From Cellulomonas cellasea (GTDB taxonomy: Bacteria; Actinomycetota; Actinomycetes; Actinomycetales; Cellulomonadaceae): 64,000 nt of DNA. The stretch covers positions 56,230 through 120,229 of the forward strand of contig NZ_JAUDBQ010000014.1 of assembly GCF_030372105.1 (NCBI RefSeq), given 5' to 3'. Below, in pieces: positions 19,363 through 27,757 of this stretch. Each line of letters begins with the position of its first letter. Position 1 is the stretch's first letter. The notes below the pieces were generated by a model that saw only the letters and a list, made by a program, of their open reading frames with translations, was not told the origin of the DNA and did not search any database. The position numbers were made by a program, and so were the translations under genes.

Positions 19363-21639
19363 TCAGGCGGGGCTGGCCCCCAGGCCGTCGGGCAAGGGCT
19401 CGCTGTGCACGACCCGCAGCGCCCGGGTCGGGCGCGTCATCGCCACGTACAGGTCGCCCGCGCTGGCCGCGAGGACCTGTGACGGCTCCAGCAGCACCAC
19501 GACGTCGAACTCGAGGCCCTTGCTCTCCCGCGGTGTGAGCAGCGACACGGGGGCGTCGAGCGTGGCGCCCCCGGACTTGGTCGCGCGCGGGCTCAGCGCG
19601 TCGCCGAGGCCGTGCGCGCGCAAGGCGTCGCCGGCCTCCGCCAGCAGCCCAGGCTCGCCGACCACTGCCACACGCCCGCCCGACGCGTCCGCCGCGAGCT
19701 CGTCGATCCAGTGGCGCGCCTGCCGGGCCGCCGCGTCGGCGATCTCGGCGCGTGCCACCCGTTCGACGGCCAGCGCGCCGGGCACCTGCCGCGCCGACGT
19801 CAGCGGGCTCACGGGCAGGCCTGCCGCGACGGCGACCCGCTGCGCGGCGTCGGCGACCTCGGCGGGCGTGCGGTAGTTCACCGTCAGCTCCGACAGCCGC
19901 CACGAGGAGCGCAGCAGCGGGTCGAGCATCGCCTGCCAGTTGCGGGCGCCCGCCGTCGAGCTCGTCTGCGCGACGTCGCCGACGATGGTCATCGACCGTG
20001 TCGGCACGCGGCGCAGCAGCATCCGCCACGCCATCGACGACAGCTCCTGCGCCTCGTCGACCACCACATGGCCGTAGGTCCACGTCCGGTCGGCTGCGGC
20101 GCGCTCGGCGGTGGTCAGGCGGGGGCCGGTGGCGGCGAACCGGTCCGCGAGCATCTCGGCGGAGACGAGCCCGTCGCTGCCGCTCGACTGCAGCACGCGG
20201 CGGGCGTAGTCCAGCTCGGCGTCGCGGCGGACGGCGTCGGCGCGGGCCTGGGCGCGGGCCGCCTGGTCGTCCTCGCCGAGCAGCTCTGCCGCCTCGTCGA
20301 GCAGCGGGACGTCCGCGGCGGTCCAGTCGGCGTCAGGGGAGCGTTGCAGCAGGCGTCGTTCGCGGCGGGACAGCTCGGGCGCCGCCGCGTCGAGGCGGTG
20401 CGGCTTGGTGAACAGGTCCCGCACGAGGCCCTGCGGGGTGAGCGGCATCCACGCCAGGTTGAGGGCGATCCGCACCTCGCGGGTCGTGCGCAGCTCCTCG
20501 ACGATCTCCGCGCGGTCCTCAGGCGCCAGCGGCGACCCGAGCTGCGCGATGTACTGGTCGGCGAGCCGCGAGAGCATGTCCCGCACGAACGACGTGCGCG
20601 CCAGGTTGTGGGGGCGGTTGCCCCGGCGGGCGCGGGCGATGGCCGACGCGACATGCGACGGCTCGACGACGACGATCCGGCCGTCCACCGAGATCTCCGT
20701 GGCCTCGCGGGGCGTCCGCTCGCGCTGGCGCACCGCCCGCTCGATGATGCGGGCCCACACCGCGCGCCCCTTGATCTCGCTCACCTGGTCGTCTTCGACG
20801 CCAGGCGCGTCGACGCCCGGGAACAGCTCCGCGATCGTGGAGGTGACCACGCCGGTCTCCCCGAGCGAGGGGAGCACCTGGTCGATGTACCGCAGGAACG
20901 TGCGGCTGGGGCCGACGAGCAGCACCCCGGAGCGCTCGAGCAGCCGCCGGTGGGCGTACAGCAGGTAGGCGGCGCGGTGCAGCGCCACTGCCGTCTTGCC
21001 GGTGCCCGGCCCGCCCTGCACCACGAGCGACCCCTGCAGCTCGGAGCGGATGATCGCGTCCTGCTCCGCCTGGATCGTGGCGACGATGTCGGCCATGTGC
21101 CCGGTGCGCCCGGCGGCCAGCGACGCCAGCAGGGCTCCCTCGCCCGACAGGCTGGACACGGACGCCGCGCCGTCGGCGCCCTCGGCGAAGTGGTCTAGGT
21201 CCAGCACCTCGTCCTCGACGCCGGTGACGGAGCGGCCGCGCGTCACCAGGTGGCGGCGGCGCACCACGTCGTCGGGCTGTGCCGCGGTCGCGCGATAGAA
21301 GGCCTGCGCCGCCGGCGCCCGCCAGTCGGTGAGCATCGACGCGTGCTCCGCGTCGGTCAGCCCGATGCGCCCGATGTAGCGCCGCGCGCCGTCCGCGAGG
21401 TCGAGCCGGCCGAAGGCCAACCGCTCCTCCACGGACTCGAGCTGGGCGAGCCGGTCCTCGTAGAGCGTCGCGAACGCGTCGCGCTCGCTGCGGTTCTGCG
21501 GTGATCCCGAGGGCCCATGCCGCCGGACGTCCACGAGCCGTTCACGGGTTTGATCCCGGAGGGCGTCCAACCGGCCGTAGAGCCTGTCGACCATCTCTTG
21601 CTCGTCACGCAGCTCCGACTCGATGCCCGCCACATCCAC
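19363..21639 (-). CDS. HelD/HelR-like UvrD-family ATPase
   Basis: A 758-residue superfamily 1 ATPase of the HelD type, which binds RNA polymerase and removes it from DNA; the streptomycete member HelR also displaces rifamycins. Seen are an N-terminal coiled coil (about 5-70, ESELRDEQEMVDRLYGRLD), the RIGLTD and DWRAPAAQAFY segments typical of HelD, Walker A QGGPGTGKTAVALHR, Walker B VVDEAQELSSMAWR and a C-terminal motif VI region (YVAMTRPTRALRVVHS). GTG 21639 is chosen from the start of similarity (VDVAGIESELRDEQ); the longer frame to 22107 runs through the divergent gene. Whether it protects from rifamycin is unknown. Confidence 0.88.
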   Translation of the reverse strand: MDVAGIESELRDEQEMVDRLYGRLDALRDQTRERLVDVRRHGPSGSPQNRSERDAFATLYEDRLAQLESVEERLAFGRLDLADGARRYIGRIGLTDAEHASMLTDWRAPAAQAFYRATAAQPDDVVRRRHLVTRGRSVTGVEDEVLDLDHFAEGADGAASVSSLSGEGALLASLAAGRTGHMADIVATIQAEQDAIIRSELQGSLVVQGGPGTGKTAVALHRAAYLLYAHRRLLERSGVLLVGPSRTFLRYIDQVLPSLGETGVVTSTIAELFPGVDAPGVEDDQVSEIKGRAVWARIIERAVRQRERTPREATEISVDGRIVVVEPSHVASAIARARRGNRPHNLARTSFVRDMLSRLADQYIAQLGSPLAPEDRAEIVEELRTTREVRIALNLAWMPLTPQGLVRDLFTKPHRLDAAAPELSRRERRLLQRSPDADWTAADVPLLDEAAELLGEDDQAARAQARADAVRRDAELDYARRVLQSSGSDGLVSAEMLADRFAATGPRLTTAERAAADRTWTYGHVVVDEAQELSSMAWRMLLRRVPTRSMTIVGDVAQTSSTAGARNWQAMLDPLLRSSWRLSELTVNYRTPAEVADAAQRVAVAAGLPVSPLTSARQVPGALAVERVARAEIADAAARQARHWIDELAADASGGRVAVVGEPGLLAEAGDALRAHGLGDALSPRATKSGGATLDAPVSLLTPRESKGLEFDVVVLLEPSQVLAASAGDLYVAMTRPTRALRVVHSEPLPDGLGASPA

Positions 21640-21697
21640 CGCCCTGTCTGTCCCGACACACCGTCGCCCGCACAGATCGTGGCGCAGGCAGCCGTCC

Positions 21698-21726
21698 ATT
21701 ATCCGGCACAGGAGCCGATGTCCGCA
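21698..21726 (-). promoter_or_regulatory. Candidate helD promoter
   Basis: TGCGGA (21721-21726) and GATAAT (21698-21703) on the minus strand with a 17-bp spacer, giving a leader of about 50 nt. One copy of the GATGTCCG repeat overlaps the -35 side. Confidence 0.4.
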
Positions 21727-21793
21727 TCGTGCCGGATGTCCGAATCGCTCGGGCGGCCCGCATGTGAGGCATCTACGCTGCAGGGCGGACATC
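21717..21793. repeat. Three copies of the 8-mer GATGTCCG in a divergent promoter region
   Basis: Plus-strand copies at 21717-21724 and 21735-21742 (18 bp apart, at the helD -35) and an inverted copy (CGGACATC) at 21786-21793, just downstream of TACGCT (21774-21779), a candidate -10 of the receiver-phosphatase gene. They look like binding sites for a shared regulator. Confidence 0.5.
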
Positions 21794-21808
21794 AACGAGA
21801 GGACCCCC

Positions 21809-22999
21809 TTGACCGACATAGCAGCGGCGCCGTCCTTGGCGGTCACCCCGCCTGCCCAGGCGGCGACCGACGGGGCCTTCCGCGTGCTGCTCGTCGAGGA
21901 CGACGACGGGGACGCGCTGCTCGTCGAGGAGGGCCTGCTCGACGCGGGCCTCGACGCGTCGATCGTCCGGGCGCGGACGCTCGACGAGGCGTTGGAGCGG
22001 CTCGACGCGGACTGCGTGCTGCTGGACCTCGGCCTGCCGGACGCGATGGGACTGGGCGCCCTCCAGCGGCTGCTCGCCGCCGGGGCGCCTGCCGTCGTGG
22101 TGCTCACCGGCCTGTCCGGCGGCGACCTCGGGCTCGCCGCCGTCGCCCAGGGCGCACAGGACTACCTGGTCAAGGGCGAGGCCGACAGCGAGACGATCGG
22201 CCGCTCGGTGCGGTACGCCGTGCAGCGGCGACGGCTCGAGGCCGCCGACCGGGCGCTGTACCGGAGCCTGGTGCGCGCGGAGGAGACCAATCGGCTCGAG
22301 CGGGCACTGCTGCCCACCCCCGCCGTGCGCGACGACCGCCTGCACGTGAGCGTCGGGTACCGCGCAGGCCGGGACGGGCTGCTCGGCGGGGATTTCTACG
22401 ACGTCGTCGAGCGGGCCGACGGCCGTGTGCTGGCGCTCGTGGGCGACGTGTGCGGGCACGGCCCCGACGAGGCGGCGTTGGGGGCGACGCTGCGCACGGC
22501 ATGGCGCACCCTCGTGCTCGCCGAGGTCGCGGCAGGGGAGATCCTGCCGCTGCTCGAGCGTGTGCTCGAGTCCGAGCGGTCCCGGCCGGAGGTCTTCACC
22601 ACCGTCGCGATGCTCGAGGTGGCGCCTGACCGCGCCAGCACGGACCTGTACCTGGCGGGCCACCCGGTGCCGCTGCTCATCGACGATCGCAGCCGGCTCC
22701 TCCCGTCGACAGCACGGGGGAGGGCGCTGGGCATCCCCGTCTCAGGCGGCTGGCTCCCGCTGCGACTCGAGCTGGGCCCGCGATGGCGGCTGATGATGTA
22801 CACCGACGGAGTTTTGGAGGCCACCATCCGCGAGAGCTCGGACCGGATCGGCAAGGAGGGGTTGCGCTCGCTCGTCGACGCCGCCCTGTCCCGCGGATCC
22901 GCCGACCTGGTCACCGACGTCCTGCAGGATGTGCGCGCGCTGCACGGCGGCGAGCTCGTGGACGACGCCGCGCTGGTCGTGCTCGGGTGGGGCGCATGA
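21809..22999 (+). CDS. Response regulator with PP2C-type (SpoIIE/RsbU) phosphatase output
   Basis: A 396-residue two-domain protein. Residues about 24-140 form a receiver (LLVEDDDGD, phosphoacceptor Asp in DCVLLDLGLPD, VVVLTGLSGG, Lys in YLVKGE). A coiled linker (to about 175) leads to a SpoIIE-like serine phosphatase domain with metal-binding GGDFYD, GDVCGHG and MYTDGVLEA. Such proteins dephosphorylate anti-anti-sigma factors after receiver phosphorylation. TTG 21809 has GAGAGG about 6 nt upstream; no ATG or GTG fits. The next gene overlaps by 4 nt and encodes the probable kinase. No anti-sigma partner is encoded nearby. Confidence 0.88.
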   Translation: MTDIAAAPSLAVTPPAQAATDGAFRVLLVEDDDGDALLVEEGLLDAGLDASIVRARTLDEALERLDADCVLLDLGLPDAMGLGALQRLLAAGAPAVVVLTGLSGGDLGLAAVAQGAQDYLVKGEADSETIGRSVRYAVQRRRLEAADRALYRSLVRAEETNRLERALLPTPAVRDDRLHVSVGYRAGRDGLLGGDFYDVVERADGRVLALVGDVCGHGPDEAALGATLRTAWRTLVLAEVAAGEILPLLERVLESERSRPEVFTTVAMLEVAPDRASTDLYLAGHPVPLLIDDRSRLLPSTARGRALGIPVSGGWLPLRLELGPRWRLMMYTDGVLEATIRESSDRIGKEGLRSLVDAALSRGSADLVTDVLQDVRALHGGELVDDAALVVLGWGA

Positions 23000-24570
23000 G
23001 CCCCGCGCTCGCGCTCGCGGCGGGCGCCACGACGCTGCGGTCACGGCTCGGGCAGATGCTCGTGGCCGCCGGGGTGCTGCTCGGCCTCGTGGTCGGGGCT
23101 GCTGGCGTGGCCCTGACCCAAGTGGTGGAGCTGCAGAATCAGGTGACCGTCGTCCACTTCGACGCCATCACCCGGGCCGACGGCGCCTACGTCCGACTCG
23201 TCGACGCCGAGACGGCGGTGCGCGGCTATGCGCTCACCGGCGACACCGTGACCCTCGAGCCCTTCGAGCGGGCCGCCGACTCGGCGACGACCTTCGCGTC
23301 CCTGGCCGACGACTCCATGGCGCGCGGCTTCCCCGACGGGGCTGCCCAGGCCGCCCGCGTCGCGGCGGACGCGGCCGTGCGCTGGCAGGACGAGTTCGCC
23401 GAGCCGCTCATCGAGCAGGTCGCGGCGCAGGGCGTGGAGTCAGTCACCCCCGAGCAGATCGAGGCCGGCCGGGCGTTGTTCGACGCGGCCCGATCGGGGG
23501 TGGAGGCGTACCTCACCGAACTGCGGCAGGTGCGCGACCAGGCAGGCGGCGAGCTCGCCACCTGGACGACCATCCTCTCGGGCGCCGTCGTCGTGCTGGT
23601 GCTGGCCGCGCTCGCCGTCGGCGTCGCCCTCTGGGTCCTGCTGCGCCGCTGGATCACCGCCCCGGTGGCCGCGCTCGCCGCGGACGCGCGCGCGGTCAGC
23701 TCGGGCGAACTGTCCCACCCCGTGGTCGTCACCGGCCCGGGGGAGATCGCCGGCCTCGCGCTCGACATGGAGCGGATGCGCCGCACCCTCGTCGACCAGC
23801 TCGACGCTCTCGAGCAGTCCTCCCGCGAGGTCGCGCAGGCCCATGAGCTGCTCACCGAGCAGGCGGAGGAGCTGCGCCGCTCCAACCGCGACCTCGAGCA
23901 GTTCGCCTACGTCGCCTCACACGACCTGCAGGAGCCGCTGCGCAAGGTCGCGAGCTTCACCCAGCTGCTGCAGAAGCGCTACGGCGGACAGCTCGACGAC
24001 CGCGCCGACGAGTACATCGGCTTCGCCGTCGACGGAGCCAAGCGCATGCAGCAGCTCATCCAGGACCTGCTCGGCTTCTCCCGTGCCGGTCGCGGGGACG
24101 GCGTGCAGGAGCCGGTGGACCTGGCCGACGCGCTCGCGCAGGCCGTCGACAACCTCGACGAGGCCGTGACAGGCGTGAACGCGCAGATCACGGCGGACGA
24201 TCTCCCGGTGGTGATGGGCGAGCGGGCGCTGCTCGTCCAACTCCTGCAGAACCTCGTCGGCAACGCGGTGAAGTTCCGCCACCCCGACCGTGTGCCGCAG
24301 ATTCAGATCTCGGCCCATGAGATGGGAGACTCCTGGGAGCTACGGTGCACCGACAACGGGATCGGCATCGATCCGCAGTACGCGGATCGGGTGTTCCTGA
24401 TCTTCCAGCGGCTGCATCCGAAGGACGTGTACGAGGGCACCGGGATCGGCCTGGCGCTCTGCAAGAAGATCGTCGAGTTCCACGGCGGTCGCATCTGGAT
24501 CGACCCGGCTCAGGAAATCGGCGCCAGCATCCGCTGGACGCTGCCCGCGGCGCCGGCCCGCGACAACTGA
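22996..24570 (+). CDS. CHASE3-HAMP sensor histidine kinase
   Basis: A 524-residue membrane kinase: first membrane segment (about 18-40), an extracytoplasmic helical CHASE3-type sensor (ETAVRGYALTGD), second membrane segment (about 195-217), HAMP, a coiled coil, then HisKA with the phosphorylated His in AYVASHDLQEPLRKV and HATPase with N box NLVGNAVKFRHP, G1 DNGIGID and G2 GTGIGLALCKKIVE. The kinase half belongs to the phytochrome-like/Rcp1-partner group. Start ATG 22996 overlaps the stop of the receiver-phosphatase gene. What the sensor binds is unknown. Confidence 0.9.
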   Translation: MSPALALAAGATTLRSRLGQMLVAAGVLLGLVVGAAGVALTQVVELQNQVTVVHFDAITRADGAYVRLVDAETAVRGYALTGDTVTLEPFERAADSATTFASLADDSMARGFPDGAAQAARVAADAAVRWQDEFAEPLIEQVAAQGVESVTPEQIEAGRALFDAARSGVEAYLTELRQVRDQAGGELATWTTILSGAVVVLVLAALAVGVALWVLLRRWITAPVAALAADARAVSSGELSHPVVVTGPGEIAGLALDMERMRRTLVDQLDALEQSSREVAQAHELLTEQAEELRRSNRDLEQFAYVASHDLQEPLRKVASFTQLLQKRYGGQLDDRADEYIGFAVDGAKRMQQLIQDLLGFSRAGRGDGVQEPVDLADALAQAVDNLDEAVTGVNAQITADDLPVVMGERALLVQLLQNLVGNAVKFRHPDRVPQIQISAHEMGDSWELRCTDNGIGIDPQYADRVFLIFQRLHPKDVYEGTGIGLALCKKIVEFHGGRIWIDPAQEIGASIRWTLPAAPARDN

Positions 24571-24604
24571 CCTGCCCTGGTCGGACTGCCATCGAGGAGA
24601 ACGA

Positions 24605-25045
24605 GTGCCCAACTCGCACAAAGACATCGACGTCCTGCTGGTGGAGGACGACCCGGGCGATGTCCTCATGACGCGTGAGGCGTTCGCGGACAACAAGGTG
24701 ACGAACCGCCTGTCGGTCGTCTCCGACGGGGTGAGCGCGCTCGAGTACCTCCGCAAGGAGGGGGAGTACGCGAACGCCACCACGCCGGACCTCATCCTGC
24801 TCGACCTCAACCTGCCGCGGATGGACGGGCGCGAGGTCCTGCACGCGTTGAAGCAAGATGAGCAGCTCCGCTCGATCCCCGTCGTCGTGCTGACCACGTC
24901 GGAGGCCGAGGAGGACATCGTCCGCAGCTACTCGCTGCACGCCAACGCCTACGTCACCAAGCCCGTGGACTTCGACCGCTTCATCGAGGTCGTGCGCCAG
25001 ATCGACGAGTTCTTCGTCACTGTCGTCCGGCTGCCCGGCCGCTGA
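24605..25045 (+). CDS. Single-domain response regulator, Rcp1-like
   Basis: A 146-residue receiver with no output domain. Acidic pocket LLVEDDPGD, phosphoacceptor Asp in LILLDLNLPRMDG, VVVLTTSEAEED and Lys in AYVTKPVDFD are all present. The class is typical of partners of phytochrome-type kinases, acting as phosphate shuttle or sink. GTG 24605 has GAGGAG 6 nt upstream. Being third in the operon with a kinase and a receiver-phosphatase, it may move phosphate between them or compete for it. A terminator-like hairpin follows. Confidence 0.9.
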   Translation: MPNSHKDIDVLLVEDDPGDVLMTREAFADNKVTNRLSVVSDGVSALEYLRKEGEYANATTPDLILLDLNLPRMDGREVLHALKQDEQLRSIPVVVLTTSEAEEDIVRSYSLHANAYVTKPVDFDRFIEVVRQIDEFFVTVVRLPGR

Positions 25046-25059
25046 GCCGGTCGTGACCT

Positions 25060-25099
25060 GCGCGGCCGTCTGCTGACCACGCGGCGAGACGGGCCGCGC
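25060..25099 (+). terminator. Hairpin after the signalling operon
   Basis: GCGCGGCCGTCT (25060-25071) pairs with AGACGGGCCGCGC (25087-25099), 12 pairs with one bulged G, 15 nt after the response-regulator stop. Confidence 0.5.
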
Positions 25100-25128
25100 A
25101 CGTGGGAAGACATGCGCGCCACCGAGTG

Positions 25129-25157
25129 TTGACCTGGTGGGCAGCAGCGCATGCGCT
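25129..25157 (+). promoter_or_regulatory. Candidate promoter of the PAC2-family gene
   Basis: TTGACC (25129-25134), 17 bp, then TGCGCT (25152-25157). The -35 is good, the -10 weak. A short palindrome (GGGCAGC ... GCTGCCC, 25139-25161) covers the spacer and -10 and could be an operator. Confidence 0.35.
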
Positions 25158-25185
25158 GCCCGAGTCGGCACGAGAGTGAGGACCC

Positions 25186-26121
25186 ATGCTCGACCCGAGC
25201 GAGATCTACGACGTGGACCCTGTGGTCGCCGCCGAGGTGACCGCGCGCGCCGCGCTCGGCTCCGGACCTGTGCTGGTGCACGCCCTGCAGGGCTTCGTGG
25301 ACGCCGGCGCCGCCGGGCGCAAGGCCGCTGAGCACCTGACGGAGAACCTCACCACCACCCGGCTCGCGACGTTCGACGTCGACCAGCTCATCGACTACCG
25401 CTCGCGCCGACCGACCATGACCTTCGACTCGAGCGCCTGGACGGCGTACGACGAGCCCGCGCTGGCCGTGGACCTGGTCCGGGATGTGGAGGGCGCGCCC
25501 TTCCTGCTGTTGCACGGCTCGGAGCCGGACGTGCAGTGGGAGCGGTTCACCGCCGCGGTGCGGCAGATCGTCGAGCGCTTCGACGTGCCGCTGACGGTGG
25601 GGCTGCACGGCATCCCGATGGGCGTGCCGCACACCCGTCCGCTGTCGGCCACCGCGCACGCCACCCGCCCGGAGCTGGTCGCCGACCACCCCTCCTGGTT
25701 CGGCACGGTGCAGGTGCCGGCGAGCGCCGCGGCCCTGTTGGAGATGCGGCTGGGGGAGTCGGGCCACGACGCGATGGGCTTCGCCGTCCATGTGCCGCAT
25801 TACCTGGCGCAGTCGGAGTTCCCCCAGGCGAGCAAGGTCGCGCTCGAGCATGTGGAGCGGGCCACGGGCCTGGACCTGCGGCTCGCCTCGCTGGCCGAGG
25901 CCGCCGACCAGACAGCCGCCGAGATCGAGCGGCAGGTCAGCGACTCGGCGGAGGTCGCCGCGGTGGTGCACGCCTTGGAGGAGCAGTACGACGCCTTCAC
26001 GCGGAACGTCGGCCGCCCCGGACTGCTGGCCGAGACCTCTCAACTCCCCACCGCCGATGAGCTCGGCGCGGAGTTCGAGCGGTTCCTCGCGGAGCACACC
26101 GAGGACGGCCCAGGCTCCTGA
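25186..26121 (+). CDS. PAC2 family protein
   Basis: A 311-residue protein of the PAC2 (proteasome assembly chaperone 2) family, widespread in actinobacteria. Conserved segments are ALQGFVDAGAAGR, FDVDQLIDYRSRRP, LHGIPMGVPHTRP and a VPHYLAQSEFPQAS segment. Despite the name, a role in bacterial proteasome assembly is not established, and species without a proteasome also have it. Cytoplasmic; no membrane segment. ATG 25186 has GAGGA 4 nt upstream. It is monocistronic here. Confidence 0.85.
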   Translation: MLDPSEIYDVDPVVAAEVTARAALGSGPVLVHALQGFVDAGAAGRKAAEHLTENLTTTRLATFDVDQLIDYRSRRPTMTFDSSAWTAYDEPALAVDLVRDVEGAPFLLLHGSEPDVQWERFTAAVRQIVERFDVPLTVGLHGIPMGVPHTRPLSATAHATRPELVADHPSWFGTVQVPASAAALLEMRLGESGHDAMGFAVHVPHYLAQSEFPQASKVALEHVERATGLDLRLASLAEAADQTAAEIERQVSDSAEVAAVVHALEEQYDAFTRNVGRPGLLAETSQLPTADELGAEFERFLAEHTEDGPGS

Positions 26122-26437
26122 GCCGTTCGAGGACGCGCGCCCGGAGCGGCGGATGACCGCTCTGGGCTGGTGCTGAGCCCGCGCCAGGCCGTGATCGGAT
26201 CGTTGTCGAACCGGGGCCATCACGGCTCCCAAACCGTGGCGCCGCCAAGGTCGCCATGACAGAATCGCGACTGTTGCAGTGACGTACTGACGCTTGACCG
26301 GCGCCGCTCTCCACCGAGCGGCACCCTCCAGCCGACCGGCTGGTCTGCCCGGTGCAGGACGCGGGACAAGGCATTGCGGCACGACGCAGGGCGCTGGGCC
26401 AGGCGTCGTCACCGGTTGGAACAGAAGGACAGGAAAC
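26122..26437 (+). other. 316-bp gene-free stretch: cold shock gene leader
   Basis: Between PAC2 and the cold shock gene no convincing reading frame is seen. The first part has a small hairpin (GGGCT/AGCCC, about 26164-26180) that may end the PAC2 transcript. Further on CAGCCG/CGGCTG (about 26331-26344) forms a short stem. The rest is probably the long 5' leader usual for cold shock genes. I could not place a promoter with confidence. Confidence 0.4.
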
Positions 26438-26641
26438 ATGGCACAGGGTGCTGTCAAGTGGTTCAACGCTGAGAAGGGCTACGGGTTCATCGCCCAGGAC
26501 GGCGGCGGCGCTGACGTCTTCGTCCACTACTCTGCGATCGACTCGCAGGGCTACCGCTCCCTCGAGGAGGGCCAGCGCGTCGAGTTCGAGATCACGCAGG
26601 GCCCGAAGGGCCCCCAGGCGGAGCAGGTCCGCCCGCTCTGA
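26438..26641 (+). CDS. Cold shock protein, CspA family
   Basis: A 67-residue single cold-shock domain that binds single-stranded RNA and DNA and keeps mRNA unfolded. RNP1 (KGYGFI) and RNP2 (VFVHY) are intact and the protein begins [14 protein letters not shown], the family start. AAGGACAGG precedes the ATG by about 6 nt. The product ends in VRPL with no extension. It has a long leader and a strong terminator (26694-26725), so it is monocistronic. Confidence 0.95.
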   Translation: MAQGAVKWFNAEKGYGFIAQDGGGADVFVHYSAIDSQGYRSLEEGQRVEFEITQGPKGPQAEQVRPL

Positions 26642-26693
26642 TCACCTGCGCTCGCTGAGTCCCCGGCCGTGAGGCCCGGGCCCGCGCGCACCG

Positions 26694-26725
26694 ACAAGGC
26701 CGTGCCCTCCGGGGCACGGCCTTGT
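26694..26725 (+). terminator. Terminator of the cold shock gene
   Basis: Perfect 14-bp stem, ACAAGGCCGTGCCC and GGGCACGGCCTTGT, with a TCCG loop, followed by TGCGTCTT. Confidence 0.85.
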
Positions 26726-26826
26726 TGCGTCTTGGGTGGGGTGGCGGTGAGGCGCCTGGCGAGGTGCCGGAGCGGGGGCACGTGCCTCGGGGCGGGGTGG
26801 AGGTCACCCGACTCCGACCCGCCCTC

Positions 26827-27741
26827 TCAGCCCGCGGCGTGCTCTGTGGCCGAGCCCCCGGCAGCGGGCTCCGCGGCCTCGGGCGGGTCGGCGAGCACGC
26901 GCGCCGCGCCGACGAAGGCGCGCATCTCCTCGCCGGTCAGCAAGCGCGCGGGCGCCGGCAGCGACCGGACCTCGCGTTCCACCTGCGTGGACGCCAGCAG
27001 CGCCCCGCTGTCAGTCGCCGCGAGCACCACGTTCCCGTACCCGCGGCCGCGGAGCAGGCCCGGCTCCGCCACGACGCCCAGGTGGCCGAACACCGCGAGC
27101 AGTGTGGCCGCCTCGGAGCGGGCGAGGGCGAGCGGCGGCCGGTCGGCGCAGTTCGCCAGGTAGAGGCCCCCGGGCCGCAGCACGCGCGCGACCTCGCGCG
27201 CGAACTCCACAGTCGTGACGTGCTCGGGGGTGCGGTCGCCTGCGAAGACGTCACGCACGACCACGTCCGCCGAGGCGTCGGCCATTGCCTCGAGCTGCGC
27301 CCGGGCGTCGCCCGCGCGAATCCGCAGGGCGGGCGCGCGCGGCAGGTCGAACCAGGTGCGGACCAGTTCCGGCAGCGCGGTGTCGAGCTCGACGGCGATC
27401 TGCCGGGATCCGGGCCGCGTGGCGTGGACGTGCCGGGCCAGGGCGCAGCCCGCCGCGCCGAGGTGGACGACGGCCAACGGCTCGCCGGCCGGGGCGGTGT
27501 GGCCGAGCAGCACGGCCATCTGCTGCATGTACTCGAAGGACAGCCGCCGCGGGTCCTCGAGGTCCAGATGCGAGCTCGGCACGCCGTTGACCAGCACTGT
27601 CACGCCCGAGGGGTCGTCGGCGGCCCGCACAAGCTCGACCGTGCCCGTCGGGATGCGGACAGGGCCCTCGGGCCAGCGGGTGTGTGTCGGTGGGCGGTGG
27701 GATTGTGGGGGCCGTCGCCCCGAGCGGTCACGGGAAGCCAC
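26827..27741 (-). CDS. Spermidine synthase-like methyltransferase-fold protein
   Basis: A 304-residue protein with the spermidine-synthase Rossmann fold. Seen are VLVNGVPSSHLDLEDPRRLS, FEYMQQMAVLLG, VVHLGAAGCALARHV, an acidic binding residue in AVELDTALPEL, and VVVRDVFAGDRTPEHVTTVEF. Most actinobacterial members lack the catalytic set of true polyamine synthases, so its substrate is unknown. GTG 27741 is chosen because TACCGT lies exactly 6 nt upstream (leaderless); much longer frames run through the divergent dinB operon. About 20 non-conserved basic residues precede the domain. Confidence 0.8.
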   Translation of the reverse strand: MASRDRSGRRPPQSHRPPTHTRWPEGPVRIPTGTVELVRAADDPSGVTVLVNGVPSSHLDLEDPRRLSFEYMQQMAVLLGHTAPAGEPLAVVHLGAAGCALARHVHATRPGSRQIAVELDTALPELVRTWFDLPRAPALRIRAGDARAQLEAMADASADVVVRDVFAGDRTPEHVTTVEFAREVARVLRPGGLYLANCADRPPLALARSEAATLLAVFGHLGVVAEPGLLRGRGYGNVVLAATDSGALLASTQVEREVRSLPAPARLLTGEEMRAFVGAARVLADPPEAAEPAAGGSATEHAAG

Positions 27742-27747
27742 AGGACC

Positions 27748-27753
27748 ACGGTA
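27748..27753 (-). promoter_or_regulatory. Leaderless -10 element of the spermidine synthase-like gene
   Basis: TACCGT on the minus strand, six bases before GTG 27741. It lies 5 bp from the -35 of the divergent SOS promoter, so the two may interfere. Confidence 0.5.
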
Positions 27754-27757
27754 CGGG

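Noticed and set aside
21640..21808. Rifamycin-associated inverted repeat in front of the HelD-like gene
   Set aside because: No CTTGC/GCAAG-type inverted repeat is present; only the GATGTCCG repeats are found.
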